Below, piece after piece: positions 37,750-49,526 of a DNA stretch of 64,000 nucleotides (its first letter is position 1; every line of letters begins with the position of its first letter). A model generated the notes under the pieces. It was not told the origin of the DNA, did no database searches, and was given only the letters and a program-made list of their open reading frames with translations. Both the position numbers and the translations under genes were made by a program. This DNA comes from Oehlia diaphana. Lineage: Eukaryota > Glomeromycota > Glomeromycetes > Glomerales > Glomeraceae. Location of the stretch: the NCBI GenBank assembly GCA_003833135.1, contig QZLH01000377.1, positions 1-64,000 on the forward strand, in the 5' to 3' direction.

Positions 37750-39369
37750 TACTCAGAATAATCATCTGATTATCAATTTTTTTTTTTAAAAAAAAAAAAA
37801 AATTTGTACGTATCACGATTGTGTTACACCGGGAATGCTACGAGCAGAAGATCAGAAGGTTCGGTTTTTAAAACCCGAATTAATTTAGACATTGAAAAGA
37901 CAAAGACTTATTTAAGATCTACTTGTCACACCAATGCATATTAACATAATTTGTTAAAATTAATATTGTGTTTAATTAAGAAGGTGTGATCGTTAATGCA
38001 GTGATAAATTTTTTAAGTTAAAATTACTTTATTAAGGTTGATATTTTTTATTTTTTTTTTTTCCATTCACACTATGAACTTATTCATAATTTTATAAATA
38101 AAATTTCCTATTTCAAATGATGGAAAATTTATCGGTTTACAATTGAAATCAGGTTTTTTTTTTCTACTTTGTTATGGAAAATCTCGCAAAGACTTAATTC
38201 CTCGGACCGATTGAAACCGTAATTGTTTTTTCTTTTAGAAAGTTATACGATTCAAATATATCCCGATCCAATCAACATTTTGAATTTAGGTTTATACAAA
38301 ATTCGAATATTAAAAAAAAACCAAAAAATTTTTCCTTAAATCATCTTAATAATCTCATCTCTCAAGAAACATTAACGAAAAAAAAAAAACAATTAATAAT
38401 AATAATAAATACGTCATGGATTCATTATGTAATTGTCGGATTTCTTGGCAGCCTACTTGACTGCTAATTAGTATACCCGGTCTCCAAAGTTGTCTAAAGT
38501 CTAAACTTTATTATTTTACCATTATGACAATGATTTACTAAACTTCTTTTGGAAAGGACCATTATATGTGTCAAATCTTATTTTCATGAAAATATTTTAA
38601 AGATTTCATAAGGATAAAGGAATGATGGGAGGGGTTTATTAAATTTAAATATTTTTTAAATATAACATATGAAAGTGAAAGAAAAAAAAAAAATAAATAA
38701 ATCTTTTTATTATATATCATTATCAAAATATCGGAATATCGGTATAAAATTTTATCAAATGAAACTAAACTAAAAAATTATATCTATGCGGAAATCATGA
38801 TTACTACATTAAACATTTCGTTTATTTCGTTTATTTTCGGTTATTTCTTTTAAAATCCCCATATTTATATTAAAACCTTTTTCGAGAATTCTTTTTTTCT
38901 TTTTTAAATTAACGAATGAACTTATTAAAGAATAATCCGCGGAAGAATTCAATGAAAAGACATTTTCGTGTAACAAAAATGATATTTTTATCTATATTTC
39001 GGTATTTCCACGGAAAAGTTTTTTAAAGTAGAATTTACCAGGTTTGGTCTTTATGTAAAAAAATGGTATGATATGGTTACTAAAAATAGATTCAAAAAAA
39101 AAGGGACGATTGGTGATCTATCCTGATTAATATTAAAAGGTGCATATAGATAAGTGCATATTGTACTCTTTAAATAGATTATGTTCGTCTAAAGTAAATA
39201 ATAATATAAACAAATGTTTTTGGTTAAAAAAAAAAAAAAAAATTATATATAATCCAATTAATGTAAAAAAAAAAAGGGTTTTATTTTTTTCTTCAACCTT
39301 TTGTTTTTTTTAAAAAAAAAATTTTATTATTATTTTATTATTATAATTTTTTTTTTTTGTTAATAGAGG
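37750..39369. other. Divergent spacer, kinase and peroxidase
   Basis: About 1.6 kb, very AT-rich, with poly-A runs near 38690, 39225 and 39310. No ORF with coding character. Promoters of both genes should lie here. Confidence 0.5.
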
Positions 39370-41836
39370 ATGATTGAATTTAAATTTAAATATTTGATTC
39401 TATCATGTATTCTTTTACATTATTTCATCGATATTTCTATTCAACAATCAGCATATGATGATGGGACTAGTGGATTAGACGACCCTCCTCCAAAATGGAC
39501 ATGTAATGGAACAGATTTAACAGTTCGTTCATACGATGGTACCTGTAATAATCTTTTACATAACAATTGGGGAGCACCAAATCGTGTATACGATCGTGGA
39601 TTCTTCCCTGCATATTATGAAGATAATTTCTCTGGCGCTCCAAAAATAAATATTGATTGTAGACAACTAAGTAATGTATTAGGTGATAATGGTTTACCTC
39701 CTACATTTACTGGTAATCCATTAGGTGATGATGTTCTTAGCAATACAAGAAAGAATATATTTGAAATTGTAAGTTAATTTCTTATTACCTTCTTTTTTTT
39801 TAAAAAAAAAAAACTTGAAAATTAACCTGAAAATTAACCTGAAAATCATATAGTTCTTTGGACAATTAATTAATCATGACCTTGAAGATGCTGCTCTTCA
39901 AAGTTCAACACCTGGAATTTCTATTGCTAATGTAACCAATGATATTGTATATAATACTCGACCTGGTAATATGTGGAATCCTAATGCAACTCAATGTAAG
40001 TAAAGAAAAAAAAAAATATTATGGCGCAGTATAATGTAAATTACGCAAATTGTAATAATCAATTTGTTCTCTTCTAGATATGACAGCAACTCTTTCACTT
40101 GGAAGAGTATTAAATTCAACACTTTATCCTGCAAATAAGGCAAATTCATATCTTGATCTTTCTGCAGTTTACGGAAATAATCCTGATGATGGTGATGGTT
40201 TACGTGATAAGAAAGATGGAACATTGACTTTATCAAAATTTGTAGCAAATGGTGGTGTATATAATGCAAAAATATTAGATATTACCGTAGAAAATGTTGC
40301 TCCAAGTCCACTAGATACAAATGTATTCCCAAGTTTAAATGCTCCTCCAATTCCTGTTGAACAAGCAATGGTTAGTGGTGATTCTAGAGCTTCCGAAAAT
40401 GTTCAATTGGCCATTATGCATACTATTTGGATAAGAGAACATAATTTTCAAGCAAAACAAGTTGTTGCAAACAATCCAAAATTAGCTGGAAATGATGAAG
40501 CAATTTATCAACAAGCACGTAGAATGACAATTGCAGAATATCAACATATCGTATATGAAGAATTTTTACCAGCTGCACTTGGATTTAAAATGCCTCCTTA
40601 TGGTGGTTATGATCAAAATGTTTATGTTGATACTTCAGTTGTATTCGCCGCTGCTGCTTTCCGTTATGGTCACTCTCAAGTTCGTCCTTATAATATTGTT
40701 GACGGATGTACAGAAGAACTTATTTCTTTACATCCAGATTTACCAATTACAGAAGATACTCATCCAAATAGATTCTTTTATATCGGTAGAGCTATTTCTG
40801 TTGACCCACCACCAAATTCTCCGTTAACTCATGATCAACTTGATTATACTCCCGCTCGTATGATTGCTTTAGCTAGTGGAACTTCAAATGGTGTTGATAA
40901 TATTATTGTTAGTATGTTGAGAGAATTAGCCGCCGAATTTGATTTATTAATTACAACTCCTATAAGACATATGCCTGCTCTTATTGATTTATTCGCCGTA
41001 GACATTGCAAGAGGTAATAAATCAAATTTTCAGATCTTTTTTTTTTAAAAAAAAAAAAAAATTTGTACTTGTTATTTTATTAATCAACTTTTTCAAATTA
41101 ATTAGGTCGATTGTCTGGACTTCAACCTTATAATGAATATCGAGCAGTTTATCATCCAGCAGGAGATTTATACAGTAATCCAGCATGTGATATAAATGCA
41201 GCAGAAGATTCCATAGAATGTTTCTCACTAATAACCAGTAACTTAACGGTAGCAACAAATCTTAAAAACTTTTATACAAAAGTTAATCTTATCGATGCTA
41301 TAATTGGAATGTTTGCAGAAGATAGACAATCACCAACAGCTCCACTTCCACCAACAATTGCAAATATAATTAAAGAAGAATTTGAAAGGAAACGTTACGG
41401 TGATAGATTTTGGTATGAAGGAGATACTTTTACCGCAGAAGAAAAAGCTTTAATTAAAACTGTAACCATGAAAACAATTATTGAAAGAAATACAAATGTT
41501 ATTAATGTACAAGCTAATGCTTTCAAAAATCCTGGTTTAAATGATCCAATTCGTAAGTAAAAATTATTTATTTATAGAAATTTTTATTTTATTTTATTTA
41601 AAAAAAAAAAAATATATATTTTTTCGTTTATAGCCGTTGTAGGAAAATGTCCAAAAGGACCCGCCAAGGGTGCGAAAGCAAAAGGAACAGCCACTGATGA
41701 TGGAGTACCAGCTAAAGCAGCAGCACCAGCACCAGCCAAAGGAGCACCAGCCAAAGCCAAAGATGCACCAGCCAAAGCCAAAGATGCACCAGCCAAAGCC
41801 AAAGATGCACCAGCACCAAAAGCTAAGGGAGCATAA
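39370..41836 (+). CDS. Secreted animal-type haem peroxidase with Ala/Lys/Pro-rich tail
   Basis: Five exons, 39370-39768, 39854-39995, 40078-41013, 41106-41552 and 41634-41836, encode 708 aa. A hydrophobic N-terminus (about 1-26) looks like a signal peptide. The peroxidase core has the distal haem site FFGQLINHDLED (His near 141), the catalytic Arg in HTIWIREHNF (near 299) and the proximal His in FRYGHSQV (near 380), the pattern of the cyclooxygenase/peroxinectin superfamily. No dioxygenase-P450 fusion is present, unlike Ppo oxylipin synthases. The last exon adds about 66 residues of low-complexity Ala/Lys/Pro with repeated DAPAKAK units. It probably acts outside the cell or in the wall. Confidence 0.9.
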
Positions 41837-43116
41837 ATAATAATAATAATTTTGTAAATCTATATTGGCATAAAAAAAAAATGGTGTCAGTTATTTAGTT
41901 ATAAAATAACAGATGAAATATGTATATATATATCTTTTTTAAATTGTATTTCTTTTCGAAATTTTTTTCTTTTTCTTCTTTTTTTTCCTGGAGAACTTTG
42001 GAGATTTTTTTAATAATTAACTTATTATACATAGATTAATTCATATATATATAAATATATAAAAAGTATCGAAAAAACATTATAACAGATAATAATATTT
42101 TTTATATAGTCTGTGATTTATTTAAATGATGTTTTCTATTGAACACGTCAATTTAATTAATAAAGTTTAAAATTAAACATACAGTAGTGTATTTTTTTTT
42201 ATTTTTATTTTTTATTTTTTTGCGTCTCAAATTTTGCGTCAAATTTTGTGTCAAAAAAAAAAAAGAAGTTTTTGACATTAAGTTTGGATTTGTCATTATC
42301 CGAAAAAAACCACATTTATTTCATTTTGTTACAAAAAATTATCATAATAAGACATTTAAAAAAGTGTTTTCAACATTAAGTTTGGATTTGTCATTCATTA
42401 TCTGAAAAAAAAAACATTTGAATACGACATTAAAGTCATTGACTATGGTGAATATGACATATTCATATGAAATAATCAAATAATCGATAATTAAAAACAA
42501 ATTTCTATAATCATAAAAAATTTTCTATGAACAAATTTTACGTGTGGTGGCGTCAAGTGAAAAAACACGAAACGAATCGCAGATTACATTTTATGAAAAG
42601 CTTATCACATTTTTTTTTTTATTTATTTTATTATTGTATTGTGTATTGTAGGGTTGTAGACTTGTGTAGGGTTTGTACGCAGATTATCTTTTTTTTTTTT
42701 TTTTTTGTCATCTTTTTTCTCATTGTAATAATAATGAAACGGGTTTATTGATACTCCGACCTACCCCCTTTTTTTTTTTTTATCATTGTAATGTTTTTTT
42801 TAAGTTCAATTTTTAATATGACGGTATTGATAAATATAGTATTCTCATTGCTTGTATGAGTTGCAGCTTGTTTCAGATTTTTTATTTGGATAATTTTGTT
42901 TCCTTTTACCGAACTTTCGGTCATTATAATTAGTATAAAAATGATAGCGTAAAATGATTGCATAAAAATGATTGCATAAAAAATGATTGGATTATAAATT
43001 TATAAACTTTTAAAAATAAATCAAAAAGTATCCAAAAATAAATATAATTGATTCAAAATTTATTTATAATAATATTTTATTATTATAATAATATTTTATT
43101 GTTACTATATTTATTA
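41837..43116. other. Convergent spacer
   Basis: About 1.3 kb of AT-rich sequence with poly-T runs. A 25-bp segment (ACATTAAGTTTGGATTTGTC) is repeated at about 42276 and 42373. Nothing gene-like is visible. Confidence 0.5.
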
Positions 43117-44915
43117 TTAAGTTAAAATCGAATCTAAAATATTATCATCGCTATCATCTAATAAATCCTTACTATTATTATTATTATTATTATCATCTAA
43201 AATAGTATCTGAAGTTATAGAAATCATACTTTTAATTTTTTCTACATAATCTTTAACAACATTTAAAGCTTCAACCCCTTTAATTTTTTCTTTAATAATT
43301 TCTTGTTGATAAATTGGTAAATTTTCAAATTTTTCTTTTAATTCATCATCTTTATAAAGATCAATTAAAGCATCTTCAAATAATAATAATGTAACTTGAT
43401 TAATCCTTTCATTTAATTTAATTTCAATATTATCTTCTTGATTTTGTTTTATAATAGGACCAAATTTTGATACTATACTACAAACTCTATTTTCATTAAT
43501 AAATGTTAAAAATTCTTCATACATTTCATTCATAGGTTGAATTGATTTTTTTCTTGATTCTTCTTTATATTCGCGTTTTTTAGTTCGAACGCGTTCTACG
43601 AAATCTGTAGTTTTAATCTTTAAAATTACGCGTCTATCCTTATCTTTCGCACGAATTGTTAATACCGGTTTTATGATCACGCCTTCAGCTCTATTTTGGA
43701 ATGGCAATGGCGGTAATCCCATTAAGTCCTATTATGGTATTCGGATAAATTAAATAAATTGGATAGGATAAATAGGATAAATAGGATAAATTGTATAAAT
43801 TGTATAAATTGGATAAATTGGATAAAATTGGAATAAAATTGGATAAATAGGATAAATAGGGTAAGTGGGATAAATAGGATAAAATGGGGTAAGTAGGATA
43901 AATAATTGGATTAAATAGGATAAATAGTGTAAGTAGATTAAAATTGGATTAAATAGAATTAAGCAGGATAAGTTTAAATAAGATAATAAAATTATTAGAA
44001 TTAGGATTAAATAGGATTAAATAGAATAAAGTTTAGGGTAAAAGTAAAAAGTAAAAAAAATAAAAAATTGAAATAACATAACATTAATAATAAAAATTAT
44101 AATTACCGGAATTGTAGTAATAAAATCAGGATTATAATTAAAAGCATCATTAAAAGAACCTCTAAATAAAGGTTTAAGATATGGTAATTCAGATTCTTTA
44201 AATAAATCAATCATAATATCATAATTTAAAAAATCTATTCCATCATAAATATCAAAAGCCATGAAATCATTTTGTGGACAATAATCTATACCAAATTGAC
44301 ACATTATAGCATTTTTTATAGGTTTTATATCAGGATGAGAATATCTACCACCAAATAATTCACCAAATATTATAATAACTTTTTCATCATCATCATCATC
44401 ATTATTATTATTTTCATTATCATTATTATTATTAGATTTTGATTTTGATTTTGATTTTGATTTAATTAAATTTTTTGTTAACATTATATCCCATAATTTT
44501 ATAATATTTTTATAATATCTTTCTTTAACATTTTGAAATCCATAATATTCAGTTGAATCTGTTAAAAGTCCTAATCTACTAGCACATTTGATTTCTTTAC
44601 CATTGGTAATAAAAGAGAAATTACTACCATGAACTTTTTCTGTTACGACCCACCTTTTTTTTTTTTTTAAAAAAAAAAGAATGGATTAATAATAAAAAAG
44701 AATGGATTAATAAAAAAAAAAAAGTTACAGTGTTATAGTGTTAATACGTGTTATACAATAATTCTTGTGAATACTTACTCGCATTTGTCTAAAAGATTTT
44801 CTTTTTTAAACATTTCTACCCTTTTAGAATTTGAGGTGGTTTCAATTGCATGATATTTAACATGTTTGTTAATATTCCACCATTCATTTGATGTTGATGA
44901 ATCAATTGTAGTCAT
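43117..44915 (-). CDS. Rnl2-type RNA ligase family protein
   Basis: Three minus-strand exons, 44915-44779, 44653-44107 and 43728-43117, encode 431 aa. All main nucleotidyltransferase motifs are visible: motif I TEKVHGSNFSF with the presumed AMP-accepting Lys at residue 52, motif III FGELFGGRYSHP (142-153), motif IV EGVIIKP (243-249) and motif V LKIKTTDF (264-271). The KxHGSN form is that of the T4 Rnl2/editing-ligase family, which seals nicked RNA held in duplexes. A low-complexity insert (SKSKSK, then Asn/Asp runs, about 110-135) sits between motifs I and III. The C-terminal 180 residues are helical and acidic. The substrate is unknown. Confidence 0.85.
43741..44030. repeat. Degenerate GGATAAAT minisatellite in an intron
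   Basis: About 290 bases built from loosely repeated 8-11-bp units of the type ATAGGATAAATT. It occupies most of intron 2 of the RNA ligase gene. Confidence 0.8.
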
Positions 44916-46483
44916 TTTTTTATTCGTAATTAGAACGAAATCTCTCTCTCCTCGACTTTATATAATTATTTTAACATTGCTGCGAATTGCTGCGTGTGGC
45001 AAAGTAAAAATAAAATACGGAGTAAAATCACCGGAAATGTAAACTAATAATATTAAGTATTCCATTTATTTTAGCCAAGAATATCAATAAAATGTTAATT
45101 AGAGTTAGTCACTTTTTCTAAAGAAGGAAATATTGTATCACATTGTAATGATGGGCTTATACCCTCGTGTTACGCTACGGTCAATCACGAAAAGTATTAA
45201 GTTACATTGAAACAAGTTTAAATAGATATAAACAAAGAAAAAAAAAATACCTTTTTATTTTTTAAAAGAATTTGAATGAAAAGGTTTTAAAGTTTTTTTA
45301 ATTCATTATATTTTTTCTAATTTAATATTAGATCAATCTTTTTTTATTACGTGCCCTTACGGGAAAATCAAAATAATCTTTTTAACAATATGTAACGAAT
45401 AATTCTTTTTTTTTTTTGAAACTAATTACGAAAAAACTACGTATTTTTTTTAAAAAAAATGTTAACTATTATCTAAGTCGGGCAAAAAAATAAATAGTGT
45501 TAAATGTGTTAAATGTATAGTGTAAAAATGTATTGTGTTAAGATATACTTATACATATATATATATATATATATTGTATATATAGATATATACATATACG
45601 TTTATTTATTTTCCGCCAAGTGGCCAAGTTTCGCCAATTATGACCTGATTTCATAAAGGAACTTCCTTAACCAATAAATTACAAAATATTGCATATATAT
45701 TTTGCATATATTTAAATTAAATACTACACACGTTGAAATACACAACCTTGTGATCTTATTTATTGATCACATTGATCACATCCCTCGTGATCCATGAATA
45801 AACAACCTTTTAGCACGTACTTGTATTACACTCGTTTAATCCAATTAAAGTTAATGTTTATTACTTATTAGTGAAACATCCTACTAAAAATTGCCTTTTA
45901 AACGTTTAAAAATTCGTTAAATAAACTTGAATTAAAATAAAAAAAAATAAAATAATTATAGTTCGACCAACCGTCAATCCTTTTTTTTTTTCTCTTTCAT
46001 ATAATAATAAATAATAATAATAAATAATAATAATAATAACAATAATAATAATAATAACATATATATATATGTGTGTTCTATTTCGGGGTATTTCTTTTGT
46101 AAAAATAAAAAAAAAAAAAAAAATCAATTTTTTTTTTTTTACTCATTTCTTTTCCTTTTTTTTATTTCATATAACCGAGATAATCTATAAATAATATTAA
46201 CAAAATAATTATCTATCATTCTCCCCAAGTTCGGAAAATATTCATAGAGTTCATAGTATATTTAATAGTACACATAGTACACTTTTTTTTCAATAGTACA
46301 ATATTATTTTTTTTTTTTTTTTCCGATACAAATTATTTAATCAGGATCATTCACAAACATTCTTACAACTTCTAATAACTAACTAAACACAAAACTCTCA
46401 TAAAACCCATTTTCGATAATAGAAAAAAGATAAAAACTTTTCTTTTTAAAACCTTTTTCATTGTCCTTTTAAAAAAAAAAAAA

Positions 46484-46547
<64 letters not shown>

Positions 46548-46920
46548 NNNNNNNNNNNNNNNNNNNNNNNNNNNNNNNNNNNNNNNNNNNNNNNNNNNNN
46601 NNNNNNNNNNNNNNNNNNNNNNNNNNNNNNNNNNNNNNNNNNNNNNNNNNNNNNNNNNNNNNNNNNNNNNNNNNNNNNNNNNNNNNNNNNNNNNNNNNNN
46701 NNNNNNNNNNNNNNNNNNNNNNNNNNNNNNNNNNNNNNNNNNNNNNNNNNNNNNNNNNNNNNNNNNNNNNNNNNNNNNNNNNNNNNNNNNNNNNNNNNNN
46801 NNNNNNNNNNNNNNNNNNNNNNNNNNNNNNNNNNNNNNNNNNNNNNNNNNNNNNNNNNNNNNNNNNNNNNNNNNNNNNNNNNNNNNNNNNNNNNNNNNNN
46901 NNNNNNNNNNNNNNNNNNNN
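46548..46920. other. Assembly gap (373 N)
   Basis: A run of N preceded by an uninterrupted poly-T of about 60 bases and followed by a displaced copy of MATH-BTB sequence. Confidence 0.95.
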
Positions 46921-47010
46921 CTTTGTTAAGTATTGTGCAAAGAAGAATTTGATAATTTTTTGGATCACTCGTATACTATGATTAATTATTATCATTATAT
47001 AAATATATAT
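46921..47010. repeat. Gap-edge copy of MATH-BTB gene sequence
   Basis: These 90 bases are identical to 54121-54210, which contain coding sequence from exon 2 of a MATH-BTB gene plus its intron acceptor. Identity ends abruptly in A/T-rich sequence. Confidence 0.85.
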
Positions 47011-47064
47011 TAATATTAAAAAAAAAGAAAAAAAAAAAAAAAAAAAAAATTTTTTTTTTTAAAA

Positions 47065-47100
<36 letters not shown>

Positions 47101-47410
47101 TTTTTTTTTTTTTTTTTTTTGTTTATATTTATTATTATTTATTATTATTTTATCATTTTCCTTTATATATATATATTATATTTTCCTTTTTTTCTTTTGA
47201 AAACGTTTCTATTAAAACATTAAATTAATTTAAATTAAAAAATCAATAACCATATATATTAATATATTATATATATGCTTTCATAATTTTCAAACAAATT
47301 TAAATACTAACCGATTTTTCAAACTTTTTTTTCTTCATTTTATTTATTTTATTCATCTTTTTTTTTTAAAAAAAAAAAACTTTTTTTTTAAAAAAAATCC
47401 TTCTTCAAAC

Positions 47411-48376
47411 ATGCGTCTCTTTCCAAAACGGTTGAGTCTTCATATTCAAACAGAATCAAGAAAACTTAAAAAATCTATAAGTAAAAGATATCATGAAGTT
47501 TCATCCGATTCTGAACATGAACCTGATTCAGAAGAAGCAATTACAAGTGATGATTATGAAGAAGCAATTACACCTAGAGAATCACCATCAACAGCAAAAG
47601 TTGAATTACCTTTAGATTTCGCTGATAATTCAGGAAATTTCGTTAAAACCATGAATATTATTAAACGAGAATCCAAACGTTTAAGTACCATGATGATTAA
47701 TGATGGAAATACCAATGATATTAATTCTTACCTTGATGATAATAATAATAATGAAAGTTTAAGTCCAACTTTTGATCATCAACAATTTCCTTCATCAAAT
47801 TCATCATTAGAATATTCAACTGAAGATTTTTATTCAGAATATTTCTCTGAAAAGAATGCAAAAGATCGAGCTATTTATTTTGCTTGTAGAATAAAAAAAC
47901 AATTACCAACAATTTTTTCTGGTATACAATTAAATATATCAAAAGAATGTCCTGAATCAATTCCTGAAATATCACCTTTTGATATAACGAAAATGGTTGC
48001 GGATCGTTTATTTACTTTAACTTATATAAATGAAATGATGCCTTCATTTTCTCGTGAACGTACAAAAATTTTAGAAAAACTTGATATGAAATTATCAAAA
48101 CAAGGAGATTCTAAATTATCTCAAAAAATTGGTGGAAGGGAAGCTTTTTTTGCTTTTCGTTATACTTTGGATCATTATTTTAAACATAATATTTTACCTT
48201 CACAAAAAACATTAATGGTTGAAAGAGCAAGAAAGATTATACAACAATGTATTGAAAGTGAAGAAAAATTAAGTGATAGAGAACGTGAATGTATGTATTG
48301 TTTTCATCGTTTGATGAGTGGAATGAATTGGGATAATGATGATATGGATCCAAGTGTATGTGGTTTAAATGATTAA
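47411..48376 (+). CDS. Unrecognised 321-aa protein
   Basis: An intronless open frame from a T/A-rich leader. The first 140 residues are basic, then Ser/Asp/Glu-rich and probably disordered. The C-terminal half (about 150-310) is folded and helical, with segments FACRIKKQLPTIFSG, PFDITKMVADRLFTLTYINE and REAFFAFRYTLDHYF. I do not recognise a family. Codon use matches neighbouring genes, and the absence of stops over 321 codons in such AT-rich DNA makes a real gene very likely. Confidence 0.8.
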   Translation: MRLFPKRLSLHIQTESRKLKKSISKRYHEVSSDSEHEPDSEEAITSDDYEEAITPRESPSTAKVELPLDFADNSGNFVKTMNIIKRESKRLSTMMINDGNTNDINSYLDDNNNNESLSPTFDHQQFPSSNSSLEYSTEDFYSEYFSEKNAKDRAIYFACRIKKQLPTIFSGIQLNISKECPESIPEISPFDITKMVADRLFTLTYINEMMPSFSRERTKILEKLDMKLSKQGDSKLSQKIGGREAFFAFRYTLDHYFKHNILPSQKTLMVERARKIIQQCIESEEKLSDRERECMYCFHRLMSGMNWDNDDMDPSVCGLND

Positions 48377-49492
48377 ACGTAATCATAATTAATTTATTAT
48401 TATTTATAAAGTATATATAAAGTTTAAATAAAGTGTGTTGATAGTTCCGTTTATTTTTAGTGTTTAGTATTTTTTTTTGTAGATAGTTAAATCATTTTCT
48501 TTCTTTTTTAATAAAGAATCATATAAATATATAATTTGAATAATATATATATATTGACCTTTTTCTTTCTTTTTTTTTTCCTTTTCTTTTTCATCCCCTT
48601 CTTTTTTTTCTTCTTCTTCTTTTTTCTTCTTTTTCTCTTCTTTAGATCTAAAAAAAAATTTTTATTTTGATAATTCAAGTATTATGACGACTTATTGACT
48701 ATTTTGGTAATCAATAATATATAATTGTTCAAAAATCATCGGGACTCTAAACCGAAAATAGAAAGAAAGAAAGTGTATCAAAACCAAAATTATTTAAAAA
48801 AAAAATTTTCATTTATGAATAAAATTGAAAAAAAAACTTTTATTGTAAATTGTTTCTCGGGAAGGGATGATTATCATAAAAATTATTAATGTAATTTACC
48901 AAATTAAGGAGTGATTTGTAAAAACAACCTTTTTTATTATTACAATGAGAAGAAAAAAATTATTATTACCTAAATCAAATAATTCATTAACACAATGAAT
49001 TTTTTTTTTTCCTACACAAAATATAAAATAATTATACCGTATTGCCGAGACCTTACCTTAAAGTAACTGACCATGTGGAAATGGTTTACTTTCATTACAT
49101 AAGCTTAAAAAAAAAGTTTGTAATGCAGCAATTTCATAATTACAATTAACATAACATACAAATAACATACAACATAATCATAACATTTATCATAAACATT
49201 TATTATAACATTTATTATATTATAATATATATATATCAAGTTAGTAAACTTGAAAAAGCGAGTAAAAAAAAATACTGATTTTAGGAATTTCATGTTTATA
49301 TGCCAAAATTGGTTAATAATGTATGTATAACATCAATTAACAATATGTATCGATTGATACAATATCAAGATTTTTTTTTCAGAACTACAAATTTTAAACG
49401 ATCATCATTTCAAAAGCAAATGACCAAAAGAATAAGAAAGATTACCGAAAAAGAAAAATCCCGACAACGTGTAATTGATTAACATATTGTGG

Positions 49493-49526
<34 letters not shown>

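Larger units (their letters stand above)
44916..47410. other. Gene-free region with a gap and long homopolymers
   Basis: Contains an AT dinucleotide run near 45555-45580, AAT triplet runs near 46003-46060, the 46548-46920 gap and extreme A/T runs on both sides. The open frame that spans the gap is an artefact of the N run. The part next to 47411 is a T-rich leader. Confidence 0.55.

Noticed and set aside
42187..42963. Several 72-74-codon frames in the spacer after the peroxidase
   Set aside because: They are dominated by poly-Phe/Lys from homopolymers and show no domain or splice context.
46372..46995. Long minus-strand open frame over the second N block
   Set aside because: It consists of N, poly-Lys/poly-Phe from homopolymers and a displaced piece of MATH-BTB sequence.
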